This document shows, one piece after another, positions 19,101-26,987 of a stretch of 64,000 nucleotides of DNA; within the stretch, counting starts at the first letter, position 1; the number at the start of each line of letters is the position of its first letter. Below the pieces are notes generated by a model. The model had not been told where the DNA came from. It did no database searches and saw only the letters and a program-made list of their open reading frames with translations. Both the position numbers and the translations under genes were made by a program. Origin of the DNA: Chryseobacterium indologenes (GTDB taxonomy: Bacteria > Bacteroidota > Bacteroidia > Flavobacteriales > Weeksellaceae); assembly GCF_001295265.1 (NCBI RefSeq), contig NZ_LJOD01000010.1, positions 1 to 64,000 on the forward strand, given 5' to 3'.

Positions 19101-20554
19101 CCAGGCTGCGACCTGTTTTGATGACTGCCACTGTAGCATCATTAGGATTCCTTCCTATGGCGATTTCCACAGGAGCCGGAGCAGAAGTACAGAAACCTCT
19201 GGCAACCGTAGTAATTGGCGGGCTGGTTACCGCAACTTTCCTGACCTTATTCGTTTTACCAATGCTTTATATTATTTTTAATACGAAGATTTCAGGAAGA
19301 AGTTTTAAAATAAAACCTTCTGTTCCAATGATTATTATATTGGTTTTTCTGATGTCCGGACAGCTTTTTAATGCACAAACCCGGCAGATCTCCGTTGAGC
19401 AGGCGGTAGAAATAGCAACCGAGAATAATCTTACGTTACAATCAAAAGATCTCAGTATACAATCTGCGGAAGCATTGAAGGGAACGGCCAAAGAGCTTCC
19501 CAAACTCAATTTTGAAGCCCAACTGGGTCAGTATAACAGTCCGAAATTTGATCAGTCTTTTGCTATTTCGCAGAGCATTCCATTTCCAACGCTTTTCAAA
19601 GCACGAAAAGAGCTGGTCAATGAAAACATCAAAAGCCGCCGTATTGATAAGGAAATTTCTGTTAATGAGCTGGTGAAACAGGTACGGACTTATTATTACC
19701 AGATTGAATACCTTCAGTATAACCAGTCAAAGCTGAAAAATCTGGACAGTCTTTACCAGGATTTCATAAGAATTGCCACCGTAAGATTTAAAGCAGGAGA
19801 TATTAAGAAGATTGAAATTAATACGGCGGAAACGCAAAAAGGTGAAATTAATCTGCTGCTGAAGCAGAATGAAGTCTACCTGAACAATGCCTATAAAAAT
19901 TTAAAAACCCTGCTAAATACTCCGGAGGACTTTGAAGTTCCTTTTAAAAACAGTTACGAGCCTTTAAAACCCGAAAATATTCTCGACAGTACAGCTGTAG
20001 CAAATAATCCGGCAGTGAAAGCTTTTTACCATGAAATGGAAATAGCGGAGAAAAATAAAAATGTTGAAAAAGCACAGGGGCTTCCCGAATTCAGCCTGGG
20101 GCTTACAAGCCAGTCATTAATTGGGTTTCATACCAAAAACGGACAGGAAAAATTCTATAATGCCGGAGACCGTTTCAATTCATTCTCTGTAGGGGTTGCC
20201 ATTCCATTGACTTTTGGCGCAACAAAAGCAAGGATGAGGTCTTTAGAATATGAAAAACAGGCCGCAGAAACAAATGCCCGCATGCTGAAACAACAGCTTG
20301 CAGCGCAGCTGGAAAATGCTCTCAGCCAATACCGGCAGGACACTCAGCAGTATGAGTACTATACCCGGCAGGCAGTTCCGAATGCGGAGAAAATTGTAAA
20401 AGCCGCGCAGCTAGGCTATAAAACAGGAGAAATATCTTATGTGGAATATCTTTTTGCCCTGCAGACAGCCACCAATATCCAGCTTAAATATTTAGAATCC
20501 ATACAGCAGGTCAACCAATCTGTAGTTACCATTAACTCAATCATTAATAAATAA
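16190..20554 (+). CDS. czcA: CzcA-type heavy-metal RND efflux pump fused to a TolC-type outer-membrane factor
   Basis: A 1454-residue fusion. Residues 1 to about 1035 are a complete heavy-metal RND transporter (typical length about 1040) that uses the proton gradient to export metal ions. TM4 carries D-F-G-L-I-V-D-G-A-V-I-I-V-E (D401, D407, E414), the pattern of the Zn/Co/Cd (CzcA) class rather than the Cu/Ag (CusA) class. From about residue 1045 comes a signal-peptide-like segment ending L-F-N-A-Q (about 1061), then an outer-membrane-factor domain with long helices and an N-P-A-V-K-A-F motif (about 1061-1454). The start is a GTG, chosen because it gives the standard RND N-terminus. The adaptor gene follows after 1 bp. 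Confidence 0.9.
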   Translation: MLDKIIKFSIKNKVVVGIMTLLLIIWGVWSATRLPIDAVPDITNNQVQIITVCPTLAGQEVEQLVTFPIEQSIANVPDIEETRSISRFGLSVITVVFKENVDVYFARQLINERLKQAAEEIPKGVGTPELAPVSTGLGEVYQYILHPKKGSEKKYNAKELRTMQDWIIRRQLNGTPGVAEVNSFGGELKQYEVAVNPDRLKAMGVSITDIFTALEKNNQNTGGAYIDKKPNAYFIRGIGFVTSLDDIKSIAVKNETGSVPIFIKDVADVRLGSAVRYGALTYNGKVDAVGGVVMMLKGANSNEVVSNIKAKIPTIQKSLPDDVVIEPFLDRTDLVGRAINTVEKNLIEGALIVIFVLVVFLGNFRAGLIVASAIPLSLLFALGMMNVFGVSANLMSLGAIDFGLIVDGAVIIVEATLHHLGIRKSVGRLTQSEMDEEVFLSASKIRNSAAFGEIIILIVYIPILTLVGVEGKMFTPMAKTVGFAILGALILSLTYIPMMSALFLSKNISHKETFSDKMMNRLQKIYQPLLQKAIKVKYIIVSATVFIFVITAIIFKNMGGEFIPQLQEGDYAFHCILPQGSSLSQSIETSMQASRIIKQFDEVKMVVGKTGSAEVPTDPMPPEATDMIIVLKPKSEWKSKKSYEELGDEISEKLETIPGVFFEKNQPIQMRFNELMTGIRQDVAVKIFGENLDSLSMYADKVGKIIQTVEGATAPQIERVSGLPQINVVYDRTRMANYGLNIEDVNNAVSTAFAGKAAGQVFENERRFDLVVRLDSLHRTNIDDVNNLMISAGSGAQIPLSQVANISYKLGPAQISREEGKRRIVIGFNVKDRDVQSVVKDIQAKLDKEVKLPSGYYFTYGGQFENLQEASKRLMIAVPVSLFLIFMLLYFTFHSFKQAALIFTAIPMSAIGGVFALLLRDMPFSISAGIGFIALFGVAVLNGIVLIGTFNQLEKEGETDVLKRVYEGTKTRLRPVLMTATVASLGFLPMAISTGAGAEVQKPLATVVIGGLVTATFLTLFVLPMLYIIFNTKISGRSFKIKPSVPMIIILVFLMSGQLFNAQTRQISVEQAVEIATENNLTLQSKDLSIQSAEALKGTAKELPKLNFEAQLGQYNSPKFDQSFAISQSIPFPTLFKARKELVNENIKSRRIDKEISVNELVKQVRTYYYQIEYLQYNQSKLKNLDSLYQDFIRIATVRFKAGDIKKIEINTAETQKGEINLLLKQNEVYLNNAYKNLKTLLNTPEDFEVPFKNSYEPLKPENILDSTAVANNPAVKAFYHEMEIAEKNKNVEKAQGLPEFSLGLTSQSLIGFHTKNGQEKFYNAGDRFNSFSVGVAIPLTFGATKARMRSLEYEKQAAETNARMLKQQLAAQLENALSQYRQDTQQYEYYTRQAVPNAEKIVKAAQLGYKTGEISYVEYLFALQTATNIQLKYLESIQQVNQSVVTINSIINK

Positions 20555-20555
20555 C

Positions 20556-21866
20556 ATGAAAGTAAAACACAATATCATATACCTTACCATTATTGCTCTT
20601 CTGGTGATCAGCTGTGGAAAAAAAGAAGCTCAGGCAGAAAAATCTGAAGTTAAAACGGAACAGTCCGAAGAAAAACATGGAGAACGCTCTGAAGCCATTG
20701 CAACGCTTACAGAAGAGCAGATGAAATCAGTGGGAATTACCTTAGGAACCGTTGAGATGAAAGAGTTAACAGCAACAATTAAAGCCAATGGTCTTTTAAG
20801 AGTTCCGAACAACAATAAGGCAACAGTAACTTCTCTGTACGGCGGTGTTATTAAAACCCTGAATGTTCAGGTAGGAAGCATTGTAACAAAAGGTCAGGTA
20901 ATTGCCACCATTGCCAATCCGGAATTTATTCAGCTGCAGGAGGATTATCTTACAACCAACAGCAGAATTACTTATGCAGAGCAGGAGTACAGACGTCAGA
21001 AGGAGCTCTTTGATAATGATGCCGGAGCCAAAAAGAACCTGCAGAGTGCCGATGCTGAACTCAGAACACTTAGGACAAGGAAAGCTTCTCTTTTAAGACA
21101 GCTCCAGATGATGGGAATAAGCCCCGGAAAAGTAAACAATGGAAACATGAGATCAGGATTGGTGATCACTGCACCTATCAGCGGAACGGTGAGCAGTATT
21201 GCTGCACAAATAGGAAGTTACGTAGATGTCTCATCCCCGGTAGCTGAGATTATTGATAACAATTCAATTCATCTTGATCTCCAGGTTTTTGAAAAGGACC
21301 TTCCTAAAATGAGAATCGGGCAGATTGTTCATTTCAAACTGACCAATAATCCGGAAACTGAATACGATGCAAAAATTTACAGTGTTGGTTCTTCATTTGA
21401 AAATGACAGCAAAACTGTTTCCGTACATGCAGCGGTAACAGGAAATAAAGCGGGTCTTATCGACGGAATGAACATTACCGGAATTGTAAGCCTTGATAAA
21501 AATACAACCCCTGCCGTCCCGGATGAAGCCATCGTAGAAGCAGACGGAAAGTATTATATTTTTATAAAGACTGATAAAATAGCAAAAGAGCATGCGGAAA
21601 AAGGAACTCATGATGACCACGGGCACGGCCATGATGAAGGAGAAGCAGATCATGCCCATAAAAATGAATCTGAAGCCGGACGGCACGCAGAACAGAAAGC
21701 TAAAAATATGAATTTTGAAAAAGTAGAAGTCGTAAAAGGAACCTCAGATATGGGCTACACAGCAATCACCCCGGTTACCAATATTCCGGCAGATGCAAAA
21801 GTAGTGGTGAAAGGAGCTTTTTTCATCAATGCAAAACTTTCCAATTCCGGAGGTCATGAACATTAG
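20556..21866 (+). CDS. czcB: RND periplasmic adaptor subunit, His-rich (CzcB-type)
   Basis: A 436-residue membrane-fusion protein linking the inner-membrane pump to the outer-membrane factor. It is a lipoprotein (L-L-V-I-S-C, Cys about 21). A lipoyl/barrel-sandwich half-motif (G-G-V-I-K-T-L-N-V-Q-V-G, about 92-103), a helical hairpin (about 125-185) and the second half-motif (I-S-G-T-V-S-S-I-A-A-Q-I-G) are seen. Residues about 345-382 are very rich in His, Asp and Glu (H-D-D-H-G-H-G-H-D), probably binding the metal. It starts 1 bp after the pump stop, so the two are translationally linked. Confidence 0.9.
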   Translation: MKVKHNIIYLTIIALLVISCGKKEAQAEKSEVKTEQSEEKHGERSEAIATLTEEQMKSVGITLGTVEMKELTATIKANGLLRVPNNNKATVTSLYGGVIKTLNVQVGSIVTKGQVIATIANPEFIQLQEDYLTTNSRITYAEQEYRRQKELFDNDAGAKKNLQSADAELRTLRTRKASLLRQLQMMGISPGKVNNGNMRSGLVITAPISGTVSSIAAQIGSYVDVSSPVAEIIDNNSIHLDLQVFEKDLPKMRIGQIVHFKLTNNPETEYDAKIYSVGSSFENDSKTVSVHAAVTGNKAGLIDGMNITGIVSLDKNTTPAVPDEAIVEADGKYYIFIKTDKIAKEHAEKGTHDDHGHGHDEGEADHAHKNESEAGRHAEQKAKNMNFEKVEVVKGTSDMGYTAITPVTNIPADAKVVVKGAFFINAKLSNSGGHEH

Positions 21867-22031
21867 AAAATGATAACTAAGAAAATCCTGTTTTTTATGC
21901 CTAAATTAGAGTTGATTAAGAAAGGGTACAGAAAACAGGAACCGTAAATCTTGTGAAAACAGCCAGGTGGTCACTTTTCAGATTGAAAAGACTGCGAAGA
22001 ACAGGAAATACATCTTTAAAATGAATAAAAT

Positions 22032-22451
22032 ATGCGAAAAGATATAGAAACCAAACTTATAGATAAAAATACCAAGCCGACCAGCATGCGGATTCTGGTC
22101 TATGATTTTTTAAGCAGTCAGGAAATGGCACTTTCCCTCTCTGAAATTGAGTATCATTTTAAAAATGCAGACAGAACAACCATTTACAGAACTCTGAAAA
22201 CCTTTGAGGAGAAAGGGATTGTTCACAGCATACAGGAAAATACAACTACAAAATACAAACTCTGCCACGATGAGTGTGACGAAAAAACACACAAAGACTG
22301 GCACCTTCATTTCTATTGCAAAATCTGCAGGCAGACCACATGCAGGGAAGATATTTCATTTCCGGAGAATATACAGACGAATTTCAGAATTGATGAAATA
22401 AGGCTGTTTGCCAAAGGAATCTGTGAGAACTGTCTGGAAAGTTTGCAATAG
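22032..22451 (+). CDS. Fur-family metal-responsive transcriptional regulator (Zur-like)
   Basis: A 139-residue Fur-superfamily DNA-binding protein of normal length. The winged helix includes the recognition helix D-R-T-T-I-Y-R-T-L-K-T-F (47-58). Metal-site residues include H87, H91 and H93, followed by a structural zinc site formed by C96-x-x-C99 and C131-x-x-C134. It lies 165 bp after the pump adaptor and 44 bp before the P-type ATPase, so it probably controls this locus. Two identical palindromes flank the block (16100-16114 and 22444-22458, the latter overlapping this gene's end). Which metal it senses is unknown; Zn is the best guess from the neighbours. The 165-bp upstream gap holds no clear promoter or terminator. 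Confidence 0.88.
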   Translation: MRKDIETKLIDKNTKPTSMRILVYDFLSSQEMALSLSEIEYHFKNADRTTIYRTLKTFEEKGIVHSIQENTTTKYKLCHDECDEKTHKDWHLHFYCKICRQTTCREDISFPENIQTNFRIDEIRLFAKGICENCLESLQ

Positions 22452-22458
22452 CATTGCA
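22444..22458. promoter_or_regulatory. Palindromic operator candidate upstream of the P-type ATPase
   Basis: TGCAATAGCATTGCA is a perfect 6-3-6 palindrome overlapping the stop of the Fur-family gene. It lies 13 bp before the -7 box of the ATPase gene, the same geometry as the site before the RND pump. Confidence 0.65.
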
Positions 22459-22471
22459 TTGGGTTTACCTA

Positions 22472-22479
22472 TAATTTTA
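22472..22479 (+). promoter_or_regulatory. Promoter -7 element of the P-type ATPase gene
   Basis: TAATTTTA matches TAnnTTTG except the last base and lies 16 bases before the ATG. Confidence 0.45.
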
Positions 22480-22495
22480 CATCAAAATATCAGTT

Positions 22496-24457
22496 ATGGA
22501 AGAATGTTGCAGTACAAAACCAAAAAAAGAACAGCATAAACACGACCATTCAGAAGGAGACGGGCATGACCACTCTCACGATACGGGAGATAAAACCGTT
22601 TTTCAGATGTTTCTTCCCGCAATAGTATCGTTTGTACTTCTGCTGGTTGGAATAGTGTTGGATAATTATATCAAAACAGACTGGTTTACGGGCTGGGTAC
22701 GCCTGGTATGGTATCTGGCAGCGTATGCGCCGGTAGGACTTCCCGTATTGAAAGAAGCCTGGCAAAGCATCCTTCAGGGAGACGTATTTTCTGAGTTTTT
22801 CCTGATGGGAATCGCTACAGTAGGTGCTTTTGTTATAGGAGAATATCCCGAGGGAGTGGCTGTTATGCTTTTTTATTCCGTAGGAGAAGTTTTCCAGGGA
22901 ATGGCCGTTTCAAGAGCAAAAGGAAATATAAAAGCATTGCTGGATCAGCGCCCTGATGAGGTTACTGTCATGGAAAATAATCAGCCGAAAATCATTAAAG
23001 CAAAAGAAGCCAGAATCGGAGATGTTGTCCAGCTGAAGCCCGGTGAAAAGCTGGCGTTAGACGGAGAGCTCCTTTCAGATTCGGCATCATTCAATACCGC
23101 AGCCCTTACAGGAGAAAGTAAACCGGATACCAAAAACAAAGGAGAAGCCGTATTAGCCGGAATGATCAATATGAACAGCATTGCTCTGGTAAAAGTAAAT
23201 ACTGCCTATGAAGACAGTAAACTAAGCAAGATTCTTGAGCTGGTACAGAACGCCACGGCGCAGAAAGCTCCAACTGAACTGTTCATCAGGAAATTTGCAA
23301 AAGTATACACGCCAATTGTAGTTTTTCTGGCCATAGGAATCTGCCTGCTGCCTTATTTCTTTGTAGATGATTATCAGTTCAGAGACTGGCTGTACAGAGC
23401 TTTGATCTTCCTGGTGATTTCCTGCCCGTGTGCACTTGTGATCTCTATACCGTTGGGATATTTCGGGGGAATTGGCGCAGCCAGCCGGAACGGAATCCTG
23501 TTTAAAGGAAGTAATTTCTTAGACAGCATTGCAGAAATTCAGAATGTAGTGATGGATAAAACCGGAACCATGACCGAAGGCGTATTTAAAGTACAGGAAG
23601 TAAATATCATGCCTGAATTCAGTAAAGATCATATCCTGAAAATGGTGAATGCCCTGGAAAGTAAAAGTACGCATCCGGTAGCTACAGCTATTCATAATTA
23701 TGTTGGAGAAATAGACCACTCACTCCCGATGGAAAACGTTGAAGAAATAGCAGGACACGGCCTGAAAGCAGCTATAGAAGGAAAAGAATTGCTGGTAGGG
23801 AACTTTAAGCTGATGGATAAATTCAGTATCAGCTATAATGTAAAACACACTGACATTGTTTACACCGTTATTGCCATAGCCTATGATAAAAAGTTTGCAG
23901 GTTTTATCACCATTGCCGACAGCATAAAAAGTGACGCTAAGGAAACTGTAGACAACCTGCATAAAATGAACGTAAAAGCAACCATGCTGAGCGGCGATAA
24001 AAGTACCGTCGTAAAATATGTGGCTGATCAGTTGGGTATAGACCGTGCATTCGGAGATCTTTTACCGGAAGATAAGGTCAATAAAGTAAAAGAAATCAAA
24101 GCCAAAAATCAAACGGTAGCTTTTGTAGGAGATGGTGTAAATGATGCTCCCGTAGTGGCACTGAGTGATGTAGGAATTGCAATGGGCGGCCTGGGAAGCG
24201 ATGCAACCATTGAAACCGCCGATGTGGTAATTCAGGATGATAAACCAAGCAAAATTCCAATGGCCATCAATATCGGAAAACAGACGAAAAAGATCGTATG
24301 GCAGAACATTATTCTGGCTTTCGCTGTAAAAGCCGTTGTTCTGGTTCTGGGAGCCGGAGGTCTGGCTACCATGTGGGAAGCTGTTTTTGCAGACGTGGGA
24401 GTTGCACTATTGGCTATCCTAAATGCTGTGAGAATCCAGAGAATGAAATTTGGATAA
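22496..24457 (+). CDS. P1B-type Zn/Cd/Co-translocating ATPase
   Basis: A 653-residue inner-membrane pump that exports divalent soft metals using ATP. The N-terminus has a Cys pair and a His/Asp-rich tail (about residues 4-34) instead of a ferredoxin-like metal domain. The membrane metal site is C310-P-C312, followed by the polar G-G-I-G-A-A-S-R-N-G stretch of the Zn/Cd class. The phosphorylated Asp is D354 in D-K-T-G-T, with T-G-E-S in the actuator, an H-P motif (S-T-H-P-V-A) and G-D-G-V-N-D-A-P at the hinge. It resembles ZntA/CadA more than the Cu pumps. A terminator follows. Confidence 0.93.
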   Translation: MEECCSTKPKKEQHKHDHSEGDGHDHSHDTGDKTVFQMFLPAIVSFVLLLVGIVLDNYIKTDWFTGWVRLVWYLAAYAPVGLPVLKEAWQSILQGDVFSEFFLMGIATVGAFVIGEYPEGVAVMLFYSVGEVFQGMAVSRAKGNIKALLDQRPDEVTVMENNQPKIIKAKEARIGDVVQLKPGEKLALDGELLSDSASFNTAALTGESKPDTKNKGEAVLAGMINMNSIALVKVNTAYEDSKLSKILELVQNATAQKAPTELFIRKFAKVYTPIVVFLAIGICLLPYFFVDDYQFRDWLYRALIFLVISCPCALVISIPLGYFGGIGAASRNGILFKGSNFLDSIAEIQNVVMDKTGTMTEGVFKVQEVNIMPEFSKDHILKMVNALESKSTHPVATAIHNYVGEIDHSLPMENVEEIAGHGLKAAIEGKELLVGNFKLMDKFSISYNVKHTDIVYTVIAIAYDKKFAGFITIADSIKSDAKETVDNLHKMNVKATMLSGDKSTVVKYVADQLGIDRAFGDLLPEDKVNKVKEIKAKNQTVAFVGDGVNDAPVVALSDVGIAMGGLGSDATIETADVVIQDDKPSKIPMAINIGKQTKKIVWQNIILAFAVKAVVLVLGAGGLATMWEAVFADVGVALLAILNAVRIQRMKFG

Positions 24458-24527
24458 AAACGGCAACGACTATATAACGGTTTCTGTTAAAGGGACGTAT
24501 AAGGCTTAGAAAAAATTCATGAAGACA

Positions 24528-24575
24528 AATAACAGTCTCCGATGCTATTGGCAATGGAGGCTGTTATTTTTATGT
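24528..24575 (+). terminator. Intrinsic terminator after the P-type ATPase
   Basis: A 13-bp stem (24528-24540 with 24556-24568, 15-nt loop) is followed by a T-rich stretch. It separates the Zn-type locus from the next block. The remaining intergenic DNA (24576-24721) shows no gene. Confidence 0.85.
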
Positions 24576-24721
24576 TTAGGACGCCAAAGCTTATACAGCC
24601 AACCTGAATTCATAATAAAAAAAATTATGTATTCGCGGCAAAAAGATCTATGCGGAAACATTTTAACCAAAATTAATCAATGACATTCATCAGGAATAAG
24701 ACATAAACTAATTTTGAATAG

Positions 24722-24729
24722 TATATTTG
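24722..24729 (+). promoter_or_regulatory. Promoter -7 element of the small Cys protein gene
   Basis: TATATTTG matches TAnnTTTG. It overlaps the in-frame TTG at 24727, which argues for the later TTG at 24748 as the true start codon. No good -33 box was found. Confidence 0.45.
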
Positions 24730-24747
24730 TACTACAGAACTGAATCG

Positions 24748-25110
24748 TTGAGGTTTTTTATTTCCATATTCATCATTTTTGCCATTGCAGTACGCCCTGT
24801 TCTGCCATTGATTAACTATGCGGTAAACTATGATTATATTGTAAAGAACCTTTGCGAAAACAAAAGTATTCCCCAGTCAACCTGTAAAGGGAAATGCTAT
24901 GTGGAAAAAGAGCTGGCCAAAACAGAAAAACAGTCCAATAATTCACAAACAGTAAAAATTGCAGGGCTGGATGTTTTTATTTCCAATGATATTATTTCTT
25001 TCAGTTCTCAACAGGAAGGTTTAATTTCTCCCGGAAAGGAAATTTCAGTTTCCCATAGTTTTTATACCTCAGAATATTTCTCCAGGATATTCCATCCTCC
25101 GCTGGTTTAG
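24748..25110 (+). CDS. Small Cys-motif membrane protein, copy 1
   Basis: A 120-residue protein with one N-terminal hydrophobic segment, then Y-A-V-N-Y-D-Y-I, a Cys motif L-C-x(9)-T-C-K-G-K-C-Y, a charged region (E-L-A-K-T) and the C-terminal tail R-I-F-H-P-P. No named family is recognised. The gene at 26988-27383 is a clear paralogue; aligning the two puts both Met residues in register only if translation starts at the TTG at 24748. Its neighbours (YHS protein, SCO, Zn/Cd efflux) suggest a metal-related role. It is probably anchored in the inner membrane with the Cys motif in the periplasm; this is inference. Confidence 0.6.
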   Translation: MRFFISIFIIFAIAVRPVLPLINYAVNYDYIVKNLCENKSIPQSTCKGKCYVEKELAKTEKQSNNSQTVKIAGLDVFISNDIISFSSQQEGLISPGKEISVSHSFYTSEYFSRIFHPPLV

Positions 25111-25120
25111 GATTTTTTTA

Positions 25121-25136
25121 AACTAAATGTTTAGTT
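25121..25136. promoter_or_regulatory. Palindrome in the leader of the YHS-SCO genes
   Basis: AACTAAA-TG-TTTAGTT is a perfect 7-2-7 inverted repeat, 137 bp before the YHS gene. It may be an operator; nothing identifies the binding protein. Confidence 0.3.
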
Positions 25137-25272
25137 AACTTTAATCATCCGGTCTTTTGTAAATGAAAGAAATCTCTTGGGCTGTCATTGACAGGCGGTT
25201 TTCTGTTCATGATCGGTATTAAAATCAAAAAACCTGTATTCACTCTATCATTAATTTCAATTTAAGATTAAA

Positions 25273-25548
25273 ATGAAATCAAAAATTATTTTGACGGCTT
25301 TGCTGTCAATATCCCTGCTTTCGTGTGCTCAGGAAGCGCCTAAAGTAAAGCATAAAAAATCCATGACCACTTCCGGGGAAAACCTGAAAAATGTAAAAGT
25401 AGTCAATGCTGAAGACCCGGTATGCCATATGAAAACAGCAGAGTTTTTAAAAGATACCACCGTATATAAAAATAAAACGTACGGTTTTTGCAATACCTAC
25501 TGTAAAGATGAGTTTAAGAAAAATCCTCAGAAATATGCCCAAAAATAA
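25273..25548 (+). CDS. YHS-domain lipoprotein
   Basis: A 91-residue lipoprotein (L-L-S-C, Cys about 18) made almost wholly of one YHS domain: D-P-V-C-H-M near residue 50 and Y-G-F-C-N-T-Y-C-K near 75-83. YHS domains bind metals, mostly copper, through these Cys residues and occur in copper ATPases and copper lipoproteins. The SCO gene overlaps its end by 14 bp, so the two are translated together. A likely role is periplasmic copper handling. Confidence 0.85.
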   Translation: MKSKIILTALLSISLLSCAQEAPKVKHKKSMTTSGENLKNVKVVNAEDPVCHMKTAEFLKDTTVYKNKTYGFCNTYCKDEFKKNPQKYAQK

Positions 25549-26218
25549 AAAGACAGAACCAAAGGCTAAAACAAAAGTGATTATTCCCATCGCTGTAATG
25601 GCCTTACTTTTTATAGGAATAGGGGTAGGAATGGGATATTTTAAAAAGAATCTTTATACCGTAATGAAGGTTCCTGACTTTGAACTTACCGACCAGAATA
25701 ATAAAAAGATCACCAATAAAGATATGCTCGGAAAAGTATATCTGGTAGAGTTTTTCTTCAGCAAGTGTCCTACGATCTGCCCTGTTATGAACCGGAATAT
25801 GAGAGCCATTGAAGATGAGGTGAACAGCCCTGATTTCGGCATCATATCCATCAGTATCGATCCGGAAAATGATACTCCTGAAGCATTAAAAGAGCATGCT
25901 AAAAGAGTAGGCGCGAAATCTTCCGATTGGCATTTTCTGACCGGAGATCGTGATTATATCGGAAAACTGGCAGATCAGTTCAATATTTATGTAGGTGATA
26001 AGGAAGATGAAAGCGAAAGCCTTAATCACAGCGGAATGATTGCCCTTGTCGATCAGGAAGGAAACATCAGATGCCGGTACAATAAAGACAATATGCCGAT
26101 CCTGTATTATTCAGGATTAAATTATGAAGACCCGGAAGGGAAAACTCCGAAACTTAACGGAAAATACCATCCCGACCGTGAAAAACTCATTGAGGATATT
26201 AAGAAGCTGCTGAAGTGA
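25535..26218 (+). CDS. SCO1/SenC-family copper chaperone
   Basis: A 227-residue membrane-anchored thioredoxin-fold protein. It has one TM helix (about 14-33), the redox/metal motif C-P-T-I-C-P (about 83-88) and the conserved His in L-N-H-S-G (about 169). SCO proteins deliver copper to the CuA site of cytochrome oxidase or act as thiol reductases. The start chosen is the ATG at 25535, which overlaps the YHS gene by 14 bp; an upstream start would lengthen the overlap without adding family sequence. Confidence 0.9.
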   Translation: MPKNKKTEPKAKTKVIIPIAVMALLFIGIGVGMGYFKKNLYTVMKVPDFELTDQNNKKITNKDMLGKVYLVEFFFSKCPTICPVMNRNMRAIEDEVNSPDFGIISISIDPENDTPEALKEHAKRVGAKSSDWHFLTGDRDYIGKLADQFNIYVGDKEDESESLNHSGMIALVDQEGNIRCRYNKDNMPILYYSGLNYEDPEGKTPKLNGKYHPDREKLIEDIKKLLK

Positions 26219-26309
26219 CGGAGAAAGGAGATCCGAAACTTTTCTCTTCCGGTCTCTGGCTTCCCTTCTTAAAAAAGAAATATTTGTTCAACCATAAAAA
26301 CAAAACGTT

Positions 26310-26984
26310 ATGAAGATTTTGAAAATAGCGGCTTTAAGCGCAGTATTTGCTGCTCAGTTCGCTTTTGCTCAGTTTAAGCAGACCCCTTTGCCGTACGCAT
26401 ACAATGCACTGGAGGGAAATATTGATGCACAGACAATGGAGATCCATTATTCAAAGCATGCAGCAGCTTATGTTGCTAACCTTAATAAAGCGATTGCCGG
26501 AACCCCGCAGGAAAAACAGACCTTGTTTCAGATCATGTCAGGAGTTTCTAAATTACCGCCTGCCGTAAGGAACAATGCCGGAGGACACTACAACCACGAA
26601 CTTTTCTGGACGGTTCTTACCCCTGAAAAAAACACACAGCCTTCACCTAAATTATTGAAAGCAATCAATGAAACCTTTGGAAGTCTGGACGCTTTTAAAG
26701 AAAAGATGAGCAAGGCGGGAGCAGACCGTTTTGGTTCGGGATGGGCATGGCTTTCTGTTGATAAAAACGGGAAATTATTCGTTTCTTCAACCCCTAATCA
26801 GGACAACCCTTTAATGGATGTTGTTGAGGAAAAAGGAACTCCTATCCTGGGAATTGATGTTTGGGAACATGCCTATTATCTGAAGTATCAGAACAAAAGA
26901 GCAGATTACCTTACTGCAATCTGGAACGTGCTGAACTGGAAAGAGGTGAGCAGAAGATATGATGAAGCAGTAAGCAAAAAGTAA
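26310..26984 (+). CDS. Exported Fe/Mn superoxide dismutase
   Basis: A 224-residue enzyme with a signal peptide (1-20, ending F-A-F-A-Q). Residues 21-224 form a full Fe/Mn-type SOD with metal ligands in [14 protein letters not shown], and D-V-W-E-H-A-Y-Y. It removes superoxide in the periplasm rather than the cytosol, where most members of this family act. It lies between SCO and the second small Cys protein, whose ATG is 3 bp after its stop, which places it in the copper/redox block. Confidence 0.93.
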   Translation: MKILKIAALSAVFAAQFAFAQFKQTPLPYAYNALEGNIDAQTMEIHYSKHAAAYVANLNKAIAGTPQEKQTLFQIMSGVSKLPPAVRNNAGGHYNHELFWTVLTPEKNTQPSPKLLKAINETFGSLDAFKEKMSKAGADRFGSGWAWLSVDKNGKLFVSSTPNQDNPLMDVVEEKGTPILGIDVWEHAYYLKYQNKRADYLTAIWNVLNWKEVSRRYDEAVSKK

Positions 26985-26987
26985 AGC

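Noticed and set aside
21870..21947. Possible 25-codon ORF between the adaptor and the Fur-family gene
   Set aside because: Too short, with no recognisable feature; the region is more likely untranslated leader.
24727..24747. Earlier TTG start for the first small Cys membrane protein
   Set aside because: It overlaps a TATATTTG promoter box, and the paralogue aligns with a start at 24748.
25164..25223. Possible 19-codon ORF upstream of the YHS gene
   Set aside because: No sequence support beyond an open frame.
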